From Candidatus Poribacteria bacterium (GTDB taxonomy: Bacteria > Poribacteria > WGA-4E > WGA-3G): a DNA stretch of 64,000 bases. The translations under genes and the position numbers were made by a program. Shown piece by piece: positions 42,742-51,961 of the stretch (positions are counted from its first letter, which is position 1; each line of letters begins with the position of its first letter). Where the stretch lies: the NCBI GenBank assembly GCA_012267415.1, contig JAAXGN010000153.1, positions 1-64,000 on the forward strand, given 5' to 3'. The notes beneath the pieces are model-generated. The model was not told where the DNA came from. It did not search any database and saw only the letters and a list, made by a program, of their open reading frames with translations.

Positions 42742-43827
42742 CTAAACCTCTGGCATTCTCACCGCGACCTCCTTCTTTTTTTCATGAGATCGGAAAATAC
42801 CATCCATAATTACGTTCGTCAGGAAGACCCCTTCTGGTGGAAGTGGAGATGGAGCATTGTTTTTCACCGCTTCACGGAATGCTGTCATCTGTGCTTCCCA
42901 CACATCAACCTTCTGTAATCCATCGAATCGTATTGTCGTCATACCCTCTGGGGGATCAGGTATAGCATTAAGTCCTTCAGCTTCTACCAGTTTTTTCAGT
43001 TCTTTGTTATAGGAATCAGCGTAGACTGTCGGTCCGCTTAATGAGATACCCGCGTTTTTGCCAAGGCAGTAGCTGCTGCCGAGTGAGTCTTGGTGAACTG
43101 CCCAGGATATCTTAAAGACCATGACACCGCCATTCTCAAAGCGGATCCATGCAGAGCCGAATTCTTCCACATCCATTTTATCCTTAAATCGCGGATCTTG
43201 CTGTGAAAGATAATCCGCTGTAATTGCAGACACACGCACCGGTTTCGGATACCCCATCACATACAACGAATTATGTAAGTTATAGATTCCAATATCAACG
43301 ATTGCGCCTGCACCTGCAGTCTTTTTGTAGATAAATGTGCGTCCAGGGATTCCGCGACGTCTGCACCCAACAGATTCTGAATAGTAAATATCGCCAAGTA
43401 TTCCTTCAGCGATAATCTTTTTTGAGAATTGTATCTGTGGTGAGAATGCGCTCTTGACACCGATCTGAAGTATTTTTCCTGAGGATTTTGCTGCCCGTAC
43501 CATCGCAGTTGCATCTGTGAGTGTCGCAGCCATCGGTTTTTCGCAAAAGACATGCTTACCAGCGTTGAGTGCAGCGACTGTCGGTCTCCGATGTGCTTGG
43601 TTATATGTACAGACACTCACCGTGTCAATCTCATCCATTTCTAACATTCTGTTATAACTGGTAAAGACATGCTTTTTTGGCACACCCCAGTTTTCAGCAG
43701 CCTGTAGTGCTTTTTCACGGAAAATGTCGCACACAGCAACGATTTTGAACCCGCCCACTTTCGTGTAGGCTCTGTGATGTGCCCGAGAAATTCCCCCTGT
43801 ACCAACAATTCCTACGCGTATATCCAC
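42742..43827 (-). CDS. Gfo/Idh/MocA-family oxidoreductase, tandem paralogue
   Basis: The layout equals that of its neighbour: IRVGIVGTGGISRAHHRAYT, VCEKPMAAT, GAGAIVDIGIYNLHNSLYVM. Roughly four residues in five agree by eye, with no gaps seen. Differences lie mainly in surface positions (for example KSAFSPQIQFSKK against HSTFNPRLQFAKK), and the two catalytic blocks are kept. This is a recent tandem duplication. The 87-base spacer between the two copies is unremarkable. Both point away from the lytic transglycosylase gene. Confidence 0.85.
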   Translation of the reverse strand: MDIRVGIVGTGGISRAHHRAYTKVGGFKIVAVCDIFREKALQAAENWGVPKKHVFTSYNRMLEMDEIDTVSVCTYNQAHRRPTVAALNAGKHVFCEKPMAATLTDATAMVRAAKSSGKILQIGVKSAFSPQIQFSKKIIAEGILGDIYYSESVGCRRRGIPGRTFIYKKTAGAGAIVDIGIYNLHNSLYVMGYPKPVRVSAITADYLSQQDPRFKDKMDVEEFGSAWIRFENGGVMVFKISWAVHQDSLGSSYCLGKNAGISLSGPTVYADSYNKELKKLVEAEGLNAIPDPPEGMTTIRFDGLQKVDVWEAQMTAFREAVKNNAPSPLPPEGVFLTNVIMDGIFRSHEKKKEVAVRMPEV

Positions 43828-43936
43828 TTCATTTTCTCCTCATACATAATCTCACTATGTTGTTGGCAAAGTTTAGACGAATTCTCATTGTAAAGCAAGG
43901 AAAAAGTATTGGAAAAAATTGAAAATCCAAATTTTG

Positions 43937-43966
43937 TTGCCTTTAGCACATTAATTACGTTATAAT
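43937..43966 (+). promoter_or_regulatory. candidate sigma70-type promoter of the lytic transglycosylase gene
   Basis: TTGCCT and TATAAT are separated by 18 bases in an AT-rich stretch about 120 bases before the ATG of the TPR-transglycosylase gene. The -10 box matches consensus exactly; the -35 box matches four of six positions. Confidence 0.45.
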
Positions 43967-44085
43967 ATACTGTTTAGATAGAAAATAAAAAACAATCTCG
44001 AATTTAATCAAAAAACACAAGAACATTACTATTGAAAAAATCACATTAGGAGGAAATAGCGTTAAGTACGCTTGTTGAGTCATCT

Positions 44086-46341
44086 ATGCAAACTACTCAG
44101 AATCCTGTCAAATCCAGAACATCCAGTAAATGTTTGATCCTATTCGGTCTCTTCATAGTTGGCTGCAGTTTCTATATGTCTACAACGGATATATATGCAG
44201 ACACAGCACAAGACTTTGCATGGAAAGAGGCATTTAAGGCAGTTGATAGGAAGGACCCCAGACTTGCAGTTACAAAATTAGAGATGTTACTGAAATATGA
44301 TTTTACTGCATCCGAAAAACTTGAGATACATCACGCACTCGCCTATAACTATGAGAAACTGGGAAATCGTCCCAAAGCTGTAGGAAACTATGTGAGAGTT
44401 ATTACAAACAATTACCCACTTGCAGATAGTGCCACCTACCGACTCGCTAAGCTATATGAAGGCATGAAAAACGAGACGAAAGCAATTAAATGGTACACAC
44501 GACTTATTAACGATTACCCCGAAAATCCCTACCTCAATGAGGCAATTTGGAACCTTGCACAACTTCACTTGGAACAGGATCAGTACGAAAAAACAAGGGC
44601 ACTCCTTACCAACATTATAGATACTACCCAAAATCAGCGAGAAGTAAAATACGCATTAGCACGATGTGAGGAAGGCTTAGGAAGGTATAACGAAGCTTTC
44701 CAAATTCATCAGAAACTTATTACCGAACAACAATCAGATAAGGTTGCTGAAAAAGCAGTCCGTAAGTTGAAAATGCTTGCATCTGACCACACCAGGCTGA
44801 AACTGACGACACAAGATAGGTTAAATTGTGGACTGGTACAGTATTACCAAAGCAACTGGAAATCGGCAATCAATGAATTGACATCTCTTTCCAAGAGTTC
44901 TGATGTAAAGATGAAAGGAAGGGCACTCTACTATATCGCACAAAGTTATAAAGGACGCAAGTGGTATAATACCGCGACAAAAAACTACAATTATGTAATC
45001 GCGCTTGGCAACAAAACTGAATATCTAACCCGTGCACATTATCAGGTGGCACAATGTTATAGACTAAAAGGCAGTCTCACAACTGCTGTTAACCGACTTG
45101 AGAGTTTTGTCAAAACATATCCATGGAGTGAACTTGTAGATAACGCATTATACGACATTGCACAGATCCATGAAAGACGAGAAAAGCCAGAATTAGCATT
45201 AAAAGCATATTCCCGACTTATTGATGTTGCACCCGGTAGTGATTTCGCAGATTGGGCAGCCTGGCGTATTGGATGGCAACGGTTCGATAGAAAACAGTAT
45301 GAAGAAAGCTACAAGGCATTCAAGGGACTAAAAGAAAACTTCCCAGGAAACCGATATGCAATGGGCGCACACTTCTGGATGGCAAAAATACGCGAACGAC
45401 AGAATAAACCTGAACTTGCTAAAGAAATATATGAAGAAGTCGCGAAGGCACGCTACTGGTATTATAGCGCAAGAGCAAAAGAAATTCTCAATATCAGAAC
45501 TTCAGAATTAGAACCAAAAGCTATTCAGGATGCAAACCTACCTGAAAAAACAGCATGTCCCGAAAACCTACCGTTATTGATGAAACTAAGATTGTATGAA
45601 GACGCAGTTTATCAATTAACCCGTTACATTGAACAGAACAGAAACGCTGCAAAAGAATGCTACTTTGCTTTGGTGACATGCTATGAAAACATGGAAAAGT
45701 ATGACAAAGCAAGGGAGGTTGCTGATAGTGCTTTGATGAGTCCATCCTTCCAGAATCAAGCAAGTGGGGACCTTGCGAAACTGAGAAAATTCCTATACCC
45801 TCTTCACTACCAACATCTGGTGGAAAAATATTCTGAAAAGTACAATGTCAATTCAGCACTCATATACGCCATGATATTAGAAGAGAGTAGATACCGTACA
45901 GACGCAATCAGTTGGGCAGGGGCAATCGGTCTCATGCAAATTATGCCTTCAACGGGTAGAGAACTTGCACGTCAACTTAATATACGACGTTTCCGCACAT
46001 CAATGCTAAAAGACCCTGATGTCAATATACGCATGGGAACAAAATACATCGGCTATCTAAACTCAATCTTTGACGATAACGCAATGCTCGTTTCTGGTGC
46101 ATACAATGGGGGGCCAGGACGCATGAGACGTTGGTTAGAATCCAAAAACATCAAAGACATTGATGAATTTGTTGAGAAAATTACAATCCGAGAAACACGG
46201 TTGCACATCAAAAAGGTGATAAACAGTTACGACAATTATGTTGAGATATATGGTCAACCCGAAGTGCCAGCAGTGAAATCCGCTTTGAATGTTCCAACCA
46301 AGCAACAGAAGAATCCTGTACTTGGACGATTGAGTGAATAG
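44086..46341 (+). CDS. TPR-containing soluble lytic murein transglycosylase
   Basis: A signal peptide or lipid anchor region (CLILFGLFIVGCSFYMS) is followed by many TPR helices (residues about 40-480, e.g. ALAYNYEKLGNRPKAVGNYV and YRLAKLYEGMKNETKAIKWY). The Slt-type catalytic domain occupies about 585-720: YAMILEESRYRTDAISWAGA (catalytic Glu in EES), IGLMQIMPSTGRELA and SGAYNGGPGRMRRW. It cleaves peptidoglycan glycan strands and forms anhydro-muramyl ends. AGGAGG occurs about 30 bases upstream of the ATG, too far for direct use, and no nearer start codon is in frame. Confidence 0.85.
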   Translation: MQTTQNPVKSRTSSKCLILFGLFIVGCSFYMSTTDIYADTAQDFAWKEAFKAVDRKDPRLAVTKLEMLLKYDFTASEKLEIHHALAYNYEKLGNRPKAVGNYVRVITNNYPLADSATYRLAKLYEGMKNETKAIKWYTRLINDYPENPYLNEAIWNLAQLHLEQDQYEKTRALLTNIIDTTQNQREVKYALARCEEGLGRYNEAFQIHQKLITEQQSDKVAEKAVRKLKMLASDHTRLKLTTQDRLNCGLVQYYQSNWKSAINELTSLSKSSDVKMKGRALYYIAQSYKGRKWYNTATKNYNYVIALGNKTEYLTRAHYQVAQCYRLKGSLTTAVNRLESFVKTYPWSELVDNALYDIAQIHERREKPELALKAYSRLIDVAPGSDFADWAAWRIGWQRFDRKQYEESYKAFKGLKENFPGNRYAMGAHFWMAKIRERQNKPELAKEIYEEVAKARYWYYSARAKEILNIRTSELEPKAIQDANLPEKTACPENLPLLMKLRLYEDAVYQLTRYIEQNRNAAKECYFALVTCYENMEKYDKAREVADSALMSPSFQNQASGDLAKLRKFLYPLHYQHLVEKYSEKYNVNSALIYAMILEESRYRTDAISWAGAIGLMQIMPSTGRELARQLNIRRFRTSMLKDPDVNIRMGTKYIGYLNSIFDDNAMLVSGAYNGGPGRMRRWLESKNIKDIDEFVEKITIRETRLHIKKVINSYDNYVEIYGQPEVPAVKSALNVPTKQQKNPVLGRLSE

Positions 46342-46381
46342 TCTGTGGAGAGCATGTAGGTGAGATATGTTTATAGATTTA

Positions 46382-48082
46382 TCACGTTAGACCTACAAAT
46401 TCGGGTTCATTACCTATTTTCATTATGACACGCCGATTCCAACTAACATCGTCCTGATCAGGAAAATCAGCGCGATAGTGTCCACCCCGGCTTTCTGTGC
46501 GAATAAGCGATGCGCGCGTAATCATCCAGGCAACATTCAGCATATTGACCGTTTCATTTAAGTGGATATCAGTAGATTGCCCATTCATAGAAGTTGTTGG
46601 CATAGAAGTTGATGGATTGAGTCCCATCTCTGTTGCGATTTCCGCTAAATCAGTCAACGCAAATTCCAAGCCTTCTTCATCTCGCTCAATTCCTACGTTT
46701 TCCCACAACGTATCGCGAATTACATCCTTGGCAGCTAACACCGTATCCTTAAATATCTCTGAATTGACATCATTTAGATGTATGTAATCACAACGGGGAA
46801 TCTGGATTTTGGGTGGTAACGTGCTTTCCTGTGAAGTCGCATACATTGCGGCATTCTCACCAGCGCGTACACCGAAAACGAGGCATTCTAATAATGAATT
46901 ACTTGCCAAACGGTTCGCGCCGTGAACACCTGTACAAGCAACTTCGCCGCAAGCAAACAGTCCATTAAGATTCGTCTCTGTTGCGGTATTCGTCCGAACC
47001 CCTCCCATCATAAAATGAGCACCAGGTCTCACAGGAATTAAATCAATACTAATATCTAAACCGTAATGTGTAGTTGTGTTAGAAATTGTCGGGAAACGTT
47101 CCTGAATAAATTCAGCAGATTTATGCGTTATATCCAGGTATACACATGGGAAATCCGTAAGTAGCATTTCGTTTTGAATGGCTCTGCTGACAATATCTCG
47201 CGGTGCAAGTTCCTCTTTCTCGTGGTATTTTTCCATGAATCGTTCACCGCGAATATTTATCAGGCGTCCCCCTTCACCGCGAACAGCTTCGGAAATAAGA
47301 AAACTTGGAGCACCATCCAGGTATAACGTTGTTGGATGAAACTGCACAAATTCCATGTCAATCATCTCACAACCTGCACGCCATGCAGCAGCGAAACCAT
47401 CACCTGTTGCTACTTCTGGATTTGAAGTACACGGATATAACCGTCCGAGTCCTCCCGTTGCAAGTATTGTCGCCTTGGCATAGATGTTTACGAGTTGGTT
47501 TTCTACGATAGCGGTAATACCGTAACACGTGATACTGTTATTACCTGATTGTGCCGTGGAATCTGTCAGCATATCTATTGCAAAAGCATTAGATATCGTG
47601 CGTATCCGTTCAGTATTTAGAACACGTTGTATAAGGACATCCGTAGTTTCGCGTCCGGTAGCATCACCCTTATGGACAATTCTTCGACGACTGTGGGCTG
47701 CCTCTTGTGTAAAACGAGGTAACGTTCCTTCCCAATCAAAGTTGGCACCCCAATCTAATAACTCAGTCACACGGGGGATACCTTCTGCCACCATCGTTTC
47801 AACTGCATCAATATCGCACAACCCGCAACCTGCACTGCATGTGTCCTGCACATGAAGTTCAACGGTGTCGTCAATGTTCATAGCAACCGCAATACCGCCT
47901 TGGGCGTAAAGCGTGTTGCTTTCTTTGAGCGTCGTTTTCGTAATTAGTGTGACATCAGCATTTTCACTTGCTGCGAGTGCAGCACGAAGTCCAGCAGCTC
48001 CGCTTCCAATTATGAGAACATCTGTGTCCCAACGGGGATGCGCTTCAGATTCAAGCGCAGTAAAATGTGATTCTGTATTCAT
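46382..48082 (-). CDS. nadB: L-aspartate oxidase
   Basis: FAD-binding VLIIGSGAAGLRAALAASEN is followed by LYAQGGIAVAM and TCSAGCGLCDIDAVETMV. The active-site region is VHKGDATGRETTDVL. FVQFHPTTLYL and SEAVRGEGGRLIN come next, and HFMMGGVRTNTATETNLNGL FACGEVACTGVHGANRLASN is the family signature. It oxidises aspartate to iminoaspartate for NAD synthesis. The length of 566 is slightly above the usual 530-540, from an extended N-terminus. No nadA or nadC is in the window. Confidence 0.9.
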   Translation of the reverse strand: MNTESHFTALESEAHPRWDTDVLIIGSGAAGLRAALAASENADVTLITKTTLKESNTLYAQGGIAVAMNIDDTVELHVQDTCSAGCGLCDIDAVETMVAEGIPRVTELLDWGANFDWEGTLPRFTQEAAHSRRRIVHKGDATGRETTDVLIQRVLNTERIRTISNAFAIDMLTDSTAQSGNNSITCYGITAIVENQLVNIYAKATILATGGLGRLYPCTSNPEVATGDGFAAAWRAGCEMIDMEFVQFHPTTLYLDGAPSFLISEAVRGEGGRLINIRGERFMEKYHEKEELAPRDIVSRAIQNEMLLTDFPCVYLDITHKSAEFIQERFPTISNTTTHYGLDISIDLIPVRPGAHFMMGGVRTNTATETNLNGLFACGEVACTGVHGANRLASNSLLECLVFGVRAGENAAMYATSQESTLPPKIQIPRCDYIHLNDVNSEIFKDTVLAAKDVIRDTLWENVGIERDEEGLEFALTDLAEIATEMGLNPSTSMPTTSMNGQSTDIHLNETVNMLNVAWMITRASLIRTESRGGHYRADFPDQDDVSWNRRVIMKIGNEPEFVGLT

Positions 48083-48114
48083 AGAAATACGGGTATGCCT
48101 TTCTACTTATGGAC

Positions 48115-48546
48115 TCATTCCTGTGAAGGTGTAGGGGCAAAACTCTCGTCTACTGGCATCACCTTGCCAGTACCAGTTGCGATAATCGTATTGTCACTAA
48201 GTCTTACCGTCGCCTTTGCTTCTATCAATCGTCGTGAGGTCTTTATCCGTTCAGCTGACACATATAGCTTCACACCGGTCGGTGCGGGATTTCGGAAACG
48301 CACTTCAAGCTGAGCTGTAACCGCAGGACCATCATAAGTTCCAATACCTATATGCGTTATCGCTTCATCCAATAGGGTACTGATAATCCCTCCGTGAAGT
48401 ATGTTTTTCCACCCTTGCATGTGTTTGGGTGGTGTGCATTCAATGCGAACTTCTGCACCCGCACGTTTTACTTCCGGATTAACTTGCAAGCCGTAAGGAT
48501 TCTGCTTACCACAAACAAAACATCGATCGTTATTCTCTATTCCCAT
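48115..48546 (-). CDS. PaaI-type hotdog thioesterase
   Basis: The protein of 143 residues has the hotdog core with QGWKNILHGGIISTLLDEAI THIG, where HGG and the following acidic residue form the usual active site. VRFRNPAPTGVKLYVSAERI and a last strand IIATGTGKVMPVD complete the fold. An N-terminal pair FVCGKQNPYGL is common in this subgroup. It hydrolyses an acyl-CoA of unknown type. It lies between valS and nadB on the same strand, 33-37 bases from each. Confidence 0.8.
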   Translation of the reverse strand: MGIENNDRCFVCGKQNPYGLQVNPEVKRAGAEVRIECTPPKHMQGWKNILHGGIISTLLDEAITHIGIGTYDGPAVTAQLEVRFRNPAPTGVKLYVSAERIKTSRRLIEAKATVRLSDNTIIATGTGKVMPVDESFAPTPSQE

Positions 48547-48582
48547 AATTGTCCCAATGTATATCTCATTAGTTTCTTACAT

Positions 48583-51243
48583 CTATGATGAGGAAAGCAT
48601 TGTCAGACTACGCGATAATTTATCCTCTTCAGCATTTAAACGCTCAAGAAGATCCTGTTTTTGTGCAATAACTTCTTTAGGTGCACGAACTTTAAAGTTG
48701 GGATTGTCTAAAGTTTTCTTTGCAGAAGCAATGTCTTTCAGAATCTGTTCATGTCTCTTTGTAAGACGCGCTTTTTCAGCATCAAAATCAATCACACCTG
48801 CCAACGGGACATAAATTACCATATTTCCAATGACTGCTTCTGCAGATGCAGCCGGCTTAACCATCGTTTCACCAATTTCGATTTTATCAACGCGTGTAAA
48901 TGCAGGTAAAAAATGACCAAGATAGGTTTCAAGTTGACTCCTAACTTCTCTGTCAGGTGTCTGAATGATGACATCTATAGAAGCACCAATTGGCACATTC
49001 AACTCACCGCGGATACTTCTAATGTTATCAATCACCTGCATGAGAATTGACATAGTTGCTTCTGCAGTTGAATACTTTTCTTTCGGTTTAGGAAATGGGG
49101 CAACGGTAACAGATACAGCCTCGGCTAAATCTGTATCAGTACCATTGCGTGGAAGTTGTTGCCATATCTCTTCAGTAATGAATGGCATGATAGGATGCAG
49201 CAGTCTCATCATCTGCTCCAAGACCTCTGCTGCAACCCATAAAGCTTCAGGCTCATCTTTGGTAAGACGTTGTTTCGCTAATTCTACATACCAATCACAG
49301 AATTCATGCCAGAGAAAAGCATACGACGTTTGCGCTGCTTCATAAAATCGAAAACTCTCAAAAGCATCCGTTACCGCCTCAATAGTATGACTCAGACGAC
49401 TCTGTATCCACTGCACCTCTAATAACTCTTGTCCGTTATCGGACATCTCACTCTCATCTGGCACAGGGAATTTCTCCAAATTCATGAGAATAAAACGAGC
49501 AGCATTCCACACCTTGTTAGCAAATCTTCTACCAGACTCAATATGAGATTCTGGTAATGGCACATAAGGAATCGGCGTACTAATGTTAGCAAGCGCAAAT
49601 CGTAAAGCGTCTGTACCGTAGTTGGCGATTGTATCTAAAGGATCAATACTATTCCCTTTCGACTTACTCATTTTCTGACCTTTATCATCTGCAACAAGAC
49701 CGTGTAAAAAGACCTTCCGGAATGGCACTTCATCCATACAACCTAACCCCAGCATAATCATTCTGGCTACCCAGAAAAACAGAATGTCCCATCCTGAAAC
49801 CAGAACAGACGTGGGATAGAAGGTGTCCAACTCCTCGGTTTCTTGGGGCCACCCCAATGTTGAGAAGGGCCAAAGGCCAGAACTGAACCAAGTGTCTAAT
49901 ACATCCTCCTCCTGACGAAATGCCGTTACGCCACATTCACACTCCTCAGGCATTTCCATCGCAGCAGACACTTTACCACAGGCTTCACAGTACCATATAG
50001 GTAGTCGGTGTCCCCACCATCTCTGACGGGAGAGGGGCCACGGTTCAATGTTTTCCATCCAGTGAAGAAACCTTAACGTCTCTCGTTCCGGTATGAATTG
50101 AACTTCACCCTTTTTTGTCGCTTCAATGGCGCGGTCCGCAAGTGGACGCACATTCATAAACCATTGTAAAGAAACAGACGGTTCAACGACTGTATCACAT
50201 CTATCATGATGTCCAACTGCATGTCGATGCGGAACTATTTTTACCAACCTATCCGACTTCTCCAAATCTTCAACGACCCTATCCCGACACTCCCACCGAG
50301 ATAAACCAACATAATCCTCTCCTGCTTCATCGTTCATGTAACCATCGGATGTGAAGATTGTCAGCTGCTTAAGGTCATGTCGCAAACCGATTTCATAATC
50401 ATTTGGATCGTGTGCTGGTGTCACTTTTAATGCACCTGTTCCAAATTCTGTGTCAACATAAGAGTCTGCAATAATAGGAATCTCTCTATCTGCAAGGGGA
50501 AGGAGAACTTTTTTTCCAATCAGGTGCTGGTAACGTTCATCATCTGGATGAACAGCAACCGCTGTATCACCCAGCATCGTTTCAGGACGGGTGGTGGCTA
50601 TCTCAAGTACTATATCACTGTCAACAACAGGATAATGGATATGGTAGAAGTTTCCATCAATCTCAGTCTGTTCTACTTCAAGATTGCTAACCGCTGTATT
50701 ACACTGAGGACACCAATTAACCATATACGTATCTTGATAAATCAACCCTTGATCAAAGAGCTTAACGAACGCTGTACGTACCGCTTCTGATAAACCTTCA
50801 TCAAGTGTAAAACGTTGCCGTTCCCAATCGCAAGAACATCCAATCTGCTGAAGTTGTGAAATAATATAGTCAGCAGACTCATCCTTCCATTCCCACATGC
50901 GTTCAATGAATCTCTCTCGTCCCAGTTCATTGCGGCTTGTACCTTCATCCGCAAGTTTCTTTTCCATTATCAGTTCAGTAACAATACCTGCATGATCAGT
51001 ACCCGGCATCCACAAGACGTTATAACCCTCCATGCGTCTCCATCTGATTAGGCAATCTTGAAGCGTGTTATCAAGTGCATGACCAACATGCAGACTACCC
51101 GTGATGTTTGGTGGAGGAATGACTATCGCATAAGGTGGTTTATCGGAAGTGGAATCAGCATGAAAAAAACCGTGATTTTGCCAGAATTTATACCATTTGT
51201 CTTCAATAGGCTTAGGTTCATAAACCTTTGGAAGATTTGACAT
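48583..51243 (-). CDS. valS: valyl-tRNA synthetase
   Basis: The 886 residues match class I ValS throughout. PNITGSLHVGHALD holds the HIGH-type motif and GQKMSKSKGNSIDPLD the KMSKS loop. The editing (CP1) domain includes TRPETMLGDTAVAVHPDDER and the anticodon-binding part includes RLLHPIMPFITEEIWQQL. A C-terminal coiled coil (AEKARLTKRHEQILKDIASA) is typical of the family. It charges tRNA-Val and edits mischarged threonine. No T-box or other leader was seen. hpf and rpoN lie upstream on the same strand. Confidence 0.95.
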   Translation of the reverse strand: MSNLPKVYEPKPIEDKWYKFWQNHGFFHADSTSDKPPYAIVIPPPNITGSLHVGHALDNTLQDCLIRWRRMEGYNVLWMPGTDHAGIVTELIMEKKLADEGTSRNELGRERFIERMWEWKDESADYIISQLQQIGCSCDWERQRFTLDEGLSEAVRTAFVKLFDQGLIYQDTYMVNWCPQCNTAVSNLEVEQTEIDGNFYHIHYPVVDSDIVLEIATTRPETMLGDTAVAVHPDDERYQHLIGKKVLLPLADREIPIIADSYVDTEFGTGALKVTPAHDPNDYEIGLRHDLKQLTIFTSDGYMNDEAGEDYVGLSRWECRDRVVEDLEKSDRLVKIVPHRHAVGHHDRCDTVVEPSVSLQWFMNVRPLADRAIEATKKGEVQFIPERETLRFLHWMENIEPWPLSRQRWWGHRLPIWYCEACGKVSAAMEMPEECECGVTAFRQEEDVLDTWFSSGLWPFSTLGWPQETEELDTFYPTSVLVSGWDILFFWVARMIMLGLGCMDEVPFRKVFLHGLVADDKGQKMSKSKGNSIDPLDTIANYGTDALRFALANISTPIPYVPLPESHIESGRRFANKVWNAARFILMNLEKFPVPDESEMSDNGQELLEVQWIQSRLSHTIEAVTDAFESFRFYEAAQTSYAFLWHEFCDWYVELAKQRLTKDEPEALWVAAEVLEQMMRLLHPIMPFITEEIWQQLPRNGTDTDLAEAVSVTVAPFPKPKEKYSTAEATMSILMQVIDNIRSIRGELNVPIGASIDVIIQTPDREVRSQLETYLGHFLPAFTRVDKIEIGETMVKPAASAEAVIGNMVIYVPLAGVIDFDAEKARLTKRHEQILKDIASAKKTLDNPNFKVRAPKEVIAQKQDLLERLNAEEDKLSRSLTMLSSS

Positions 51244-51286
51244 ATACTTACCTAAAAGAAATCAATTGTCCAACTAAACAGAGTTG

Positions 51287-51844
51287 TTATGTAAAAGATG
51301 GTTCTACCCAGCCATACGCTCCATCGTCGGATTGATAGAGTAGATTAACCTGCCGCGTATCTGAATTCAAGAACATCAATAATGTCTCGCCAGAGGTATG
51401 TAATTCTGCAACAGCTTCATTCACCGTAAGTGGTTTCGCAGCAAACTTATCAGATGCAGGCACTATCTCTGGTGGATCAGCAATGTCAACATCTAAAGTC
51501 ATTTCCGAAGTTGCGGGATTTAGTTTTTCCACTACCTCACGATGTGGAACATTTTGTCGCCGATCTTTGACTCTCTCTTTGTGTTTGCGGATCTGACTTA
51601 TCACCTTATCAAAAGCACCATCTAAGGCAGATATGATCTCGTGTGTCTTATGTTTGGCATAGAACGACACACGGGGTGCCAATACTTTCGCCTCTGCTTC
51701 AAAACGATTCTTCTCTGACCTTAGGATAACATTGAACTCTTGCATCTCACCAAAACGAGGTTCAATTTTCTGTGCTCGTTTCAATATATAATTGTGGATA
51801 TCCTCAGTTATTGTCACGTTATGTCCTGAGTAGGTTATATTCAT
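51287..51844 (-). CDS. hpf: long-form ribosome hibernation promoting factor
   Basis: Residues 1-100 form the YfiA/RaiA domain: MNITYSGHNVTITEDIHNYI, FNVILRSEKNRFEAEAKVLA, AKHKTHEIISALDGAFDKVI SQIRKHKERVK. The C-terminal half (KPLTVNEAVAELHTSGETLL MFLNS, then a YRRxDGxYGWIxP-like ending QSDDGAYGWVEP) is the dimerisation domain of the long form that makes 100S ribosomes. GGAGGAG precedes the ATG. hpf next to rpoN is a widespread order, and sigma-54 regions often control it. Confidence 0.9.
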   Translation of the reverse strand: MNITYSGHNVTITEDIHNYILKRAQKIEPRFGEMQEFNVILRSEKNRFEAEAKVLAPRVSFYAKHKTHEIISALDGAFDKVISQIRKHKERVKDRRQNVPHREVVEKLNPATSEMTLDVDIADPPEIVPASDKFAAKPLTVNEAVAELHTSGETLLMFLNSDTRQVNLLYQSDDGAYGWVEPSFT

Positions 51845-51961
51845 GATGTCTCCTCCGCTTAGTAATATAATAAAAAATTATAATTCCAGATTAACGCTAT
51901 TCATAGAAAAAGATGCAGTTATCTAATAACACCTGACTCCGAAGCAAAATGACAGAAACAA

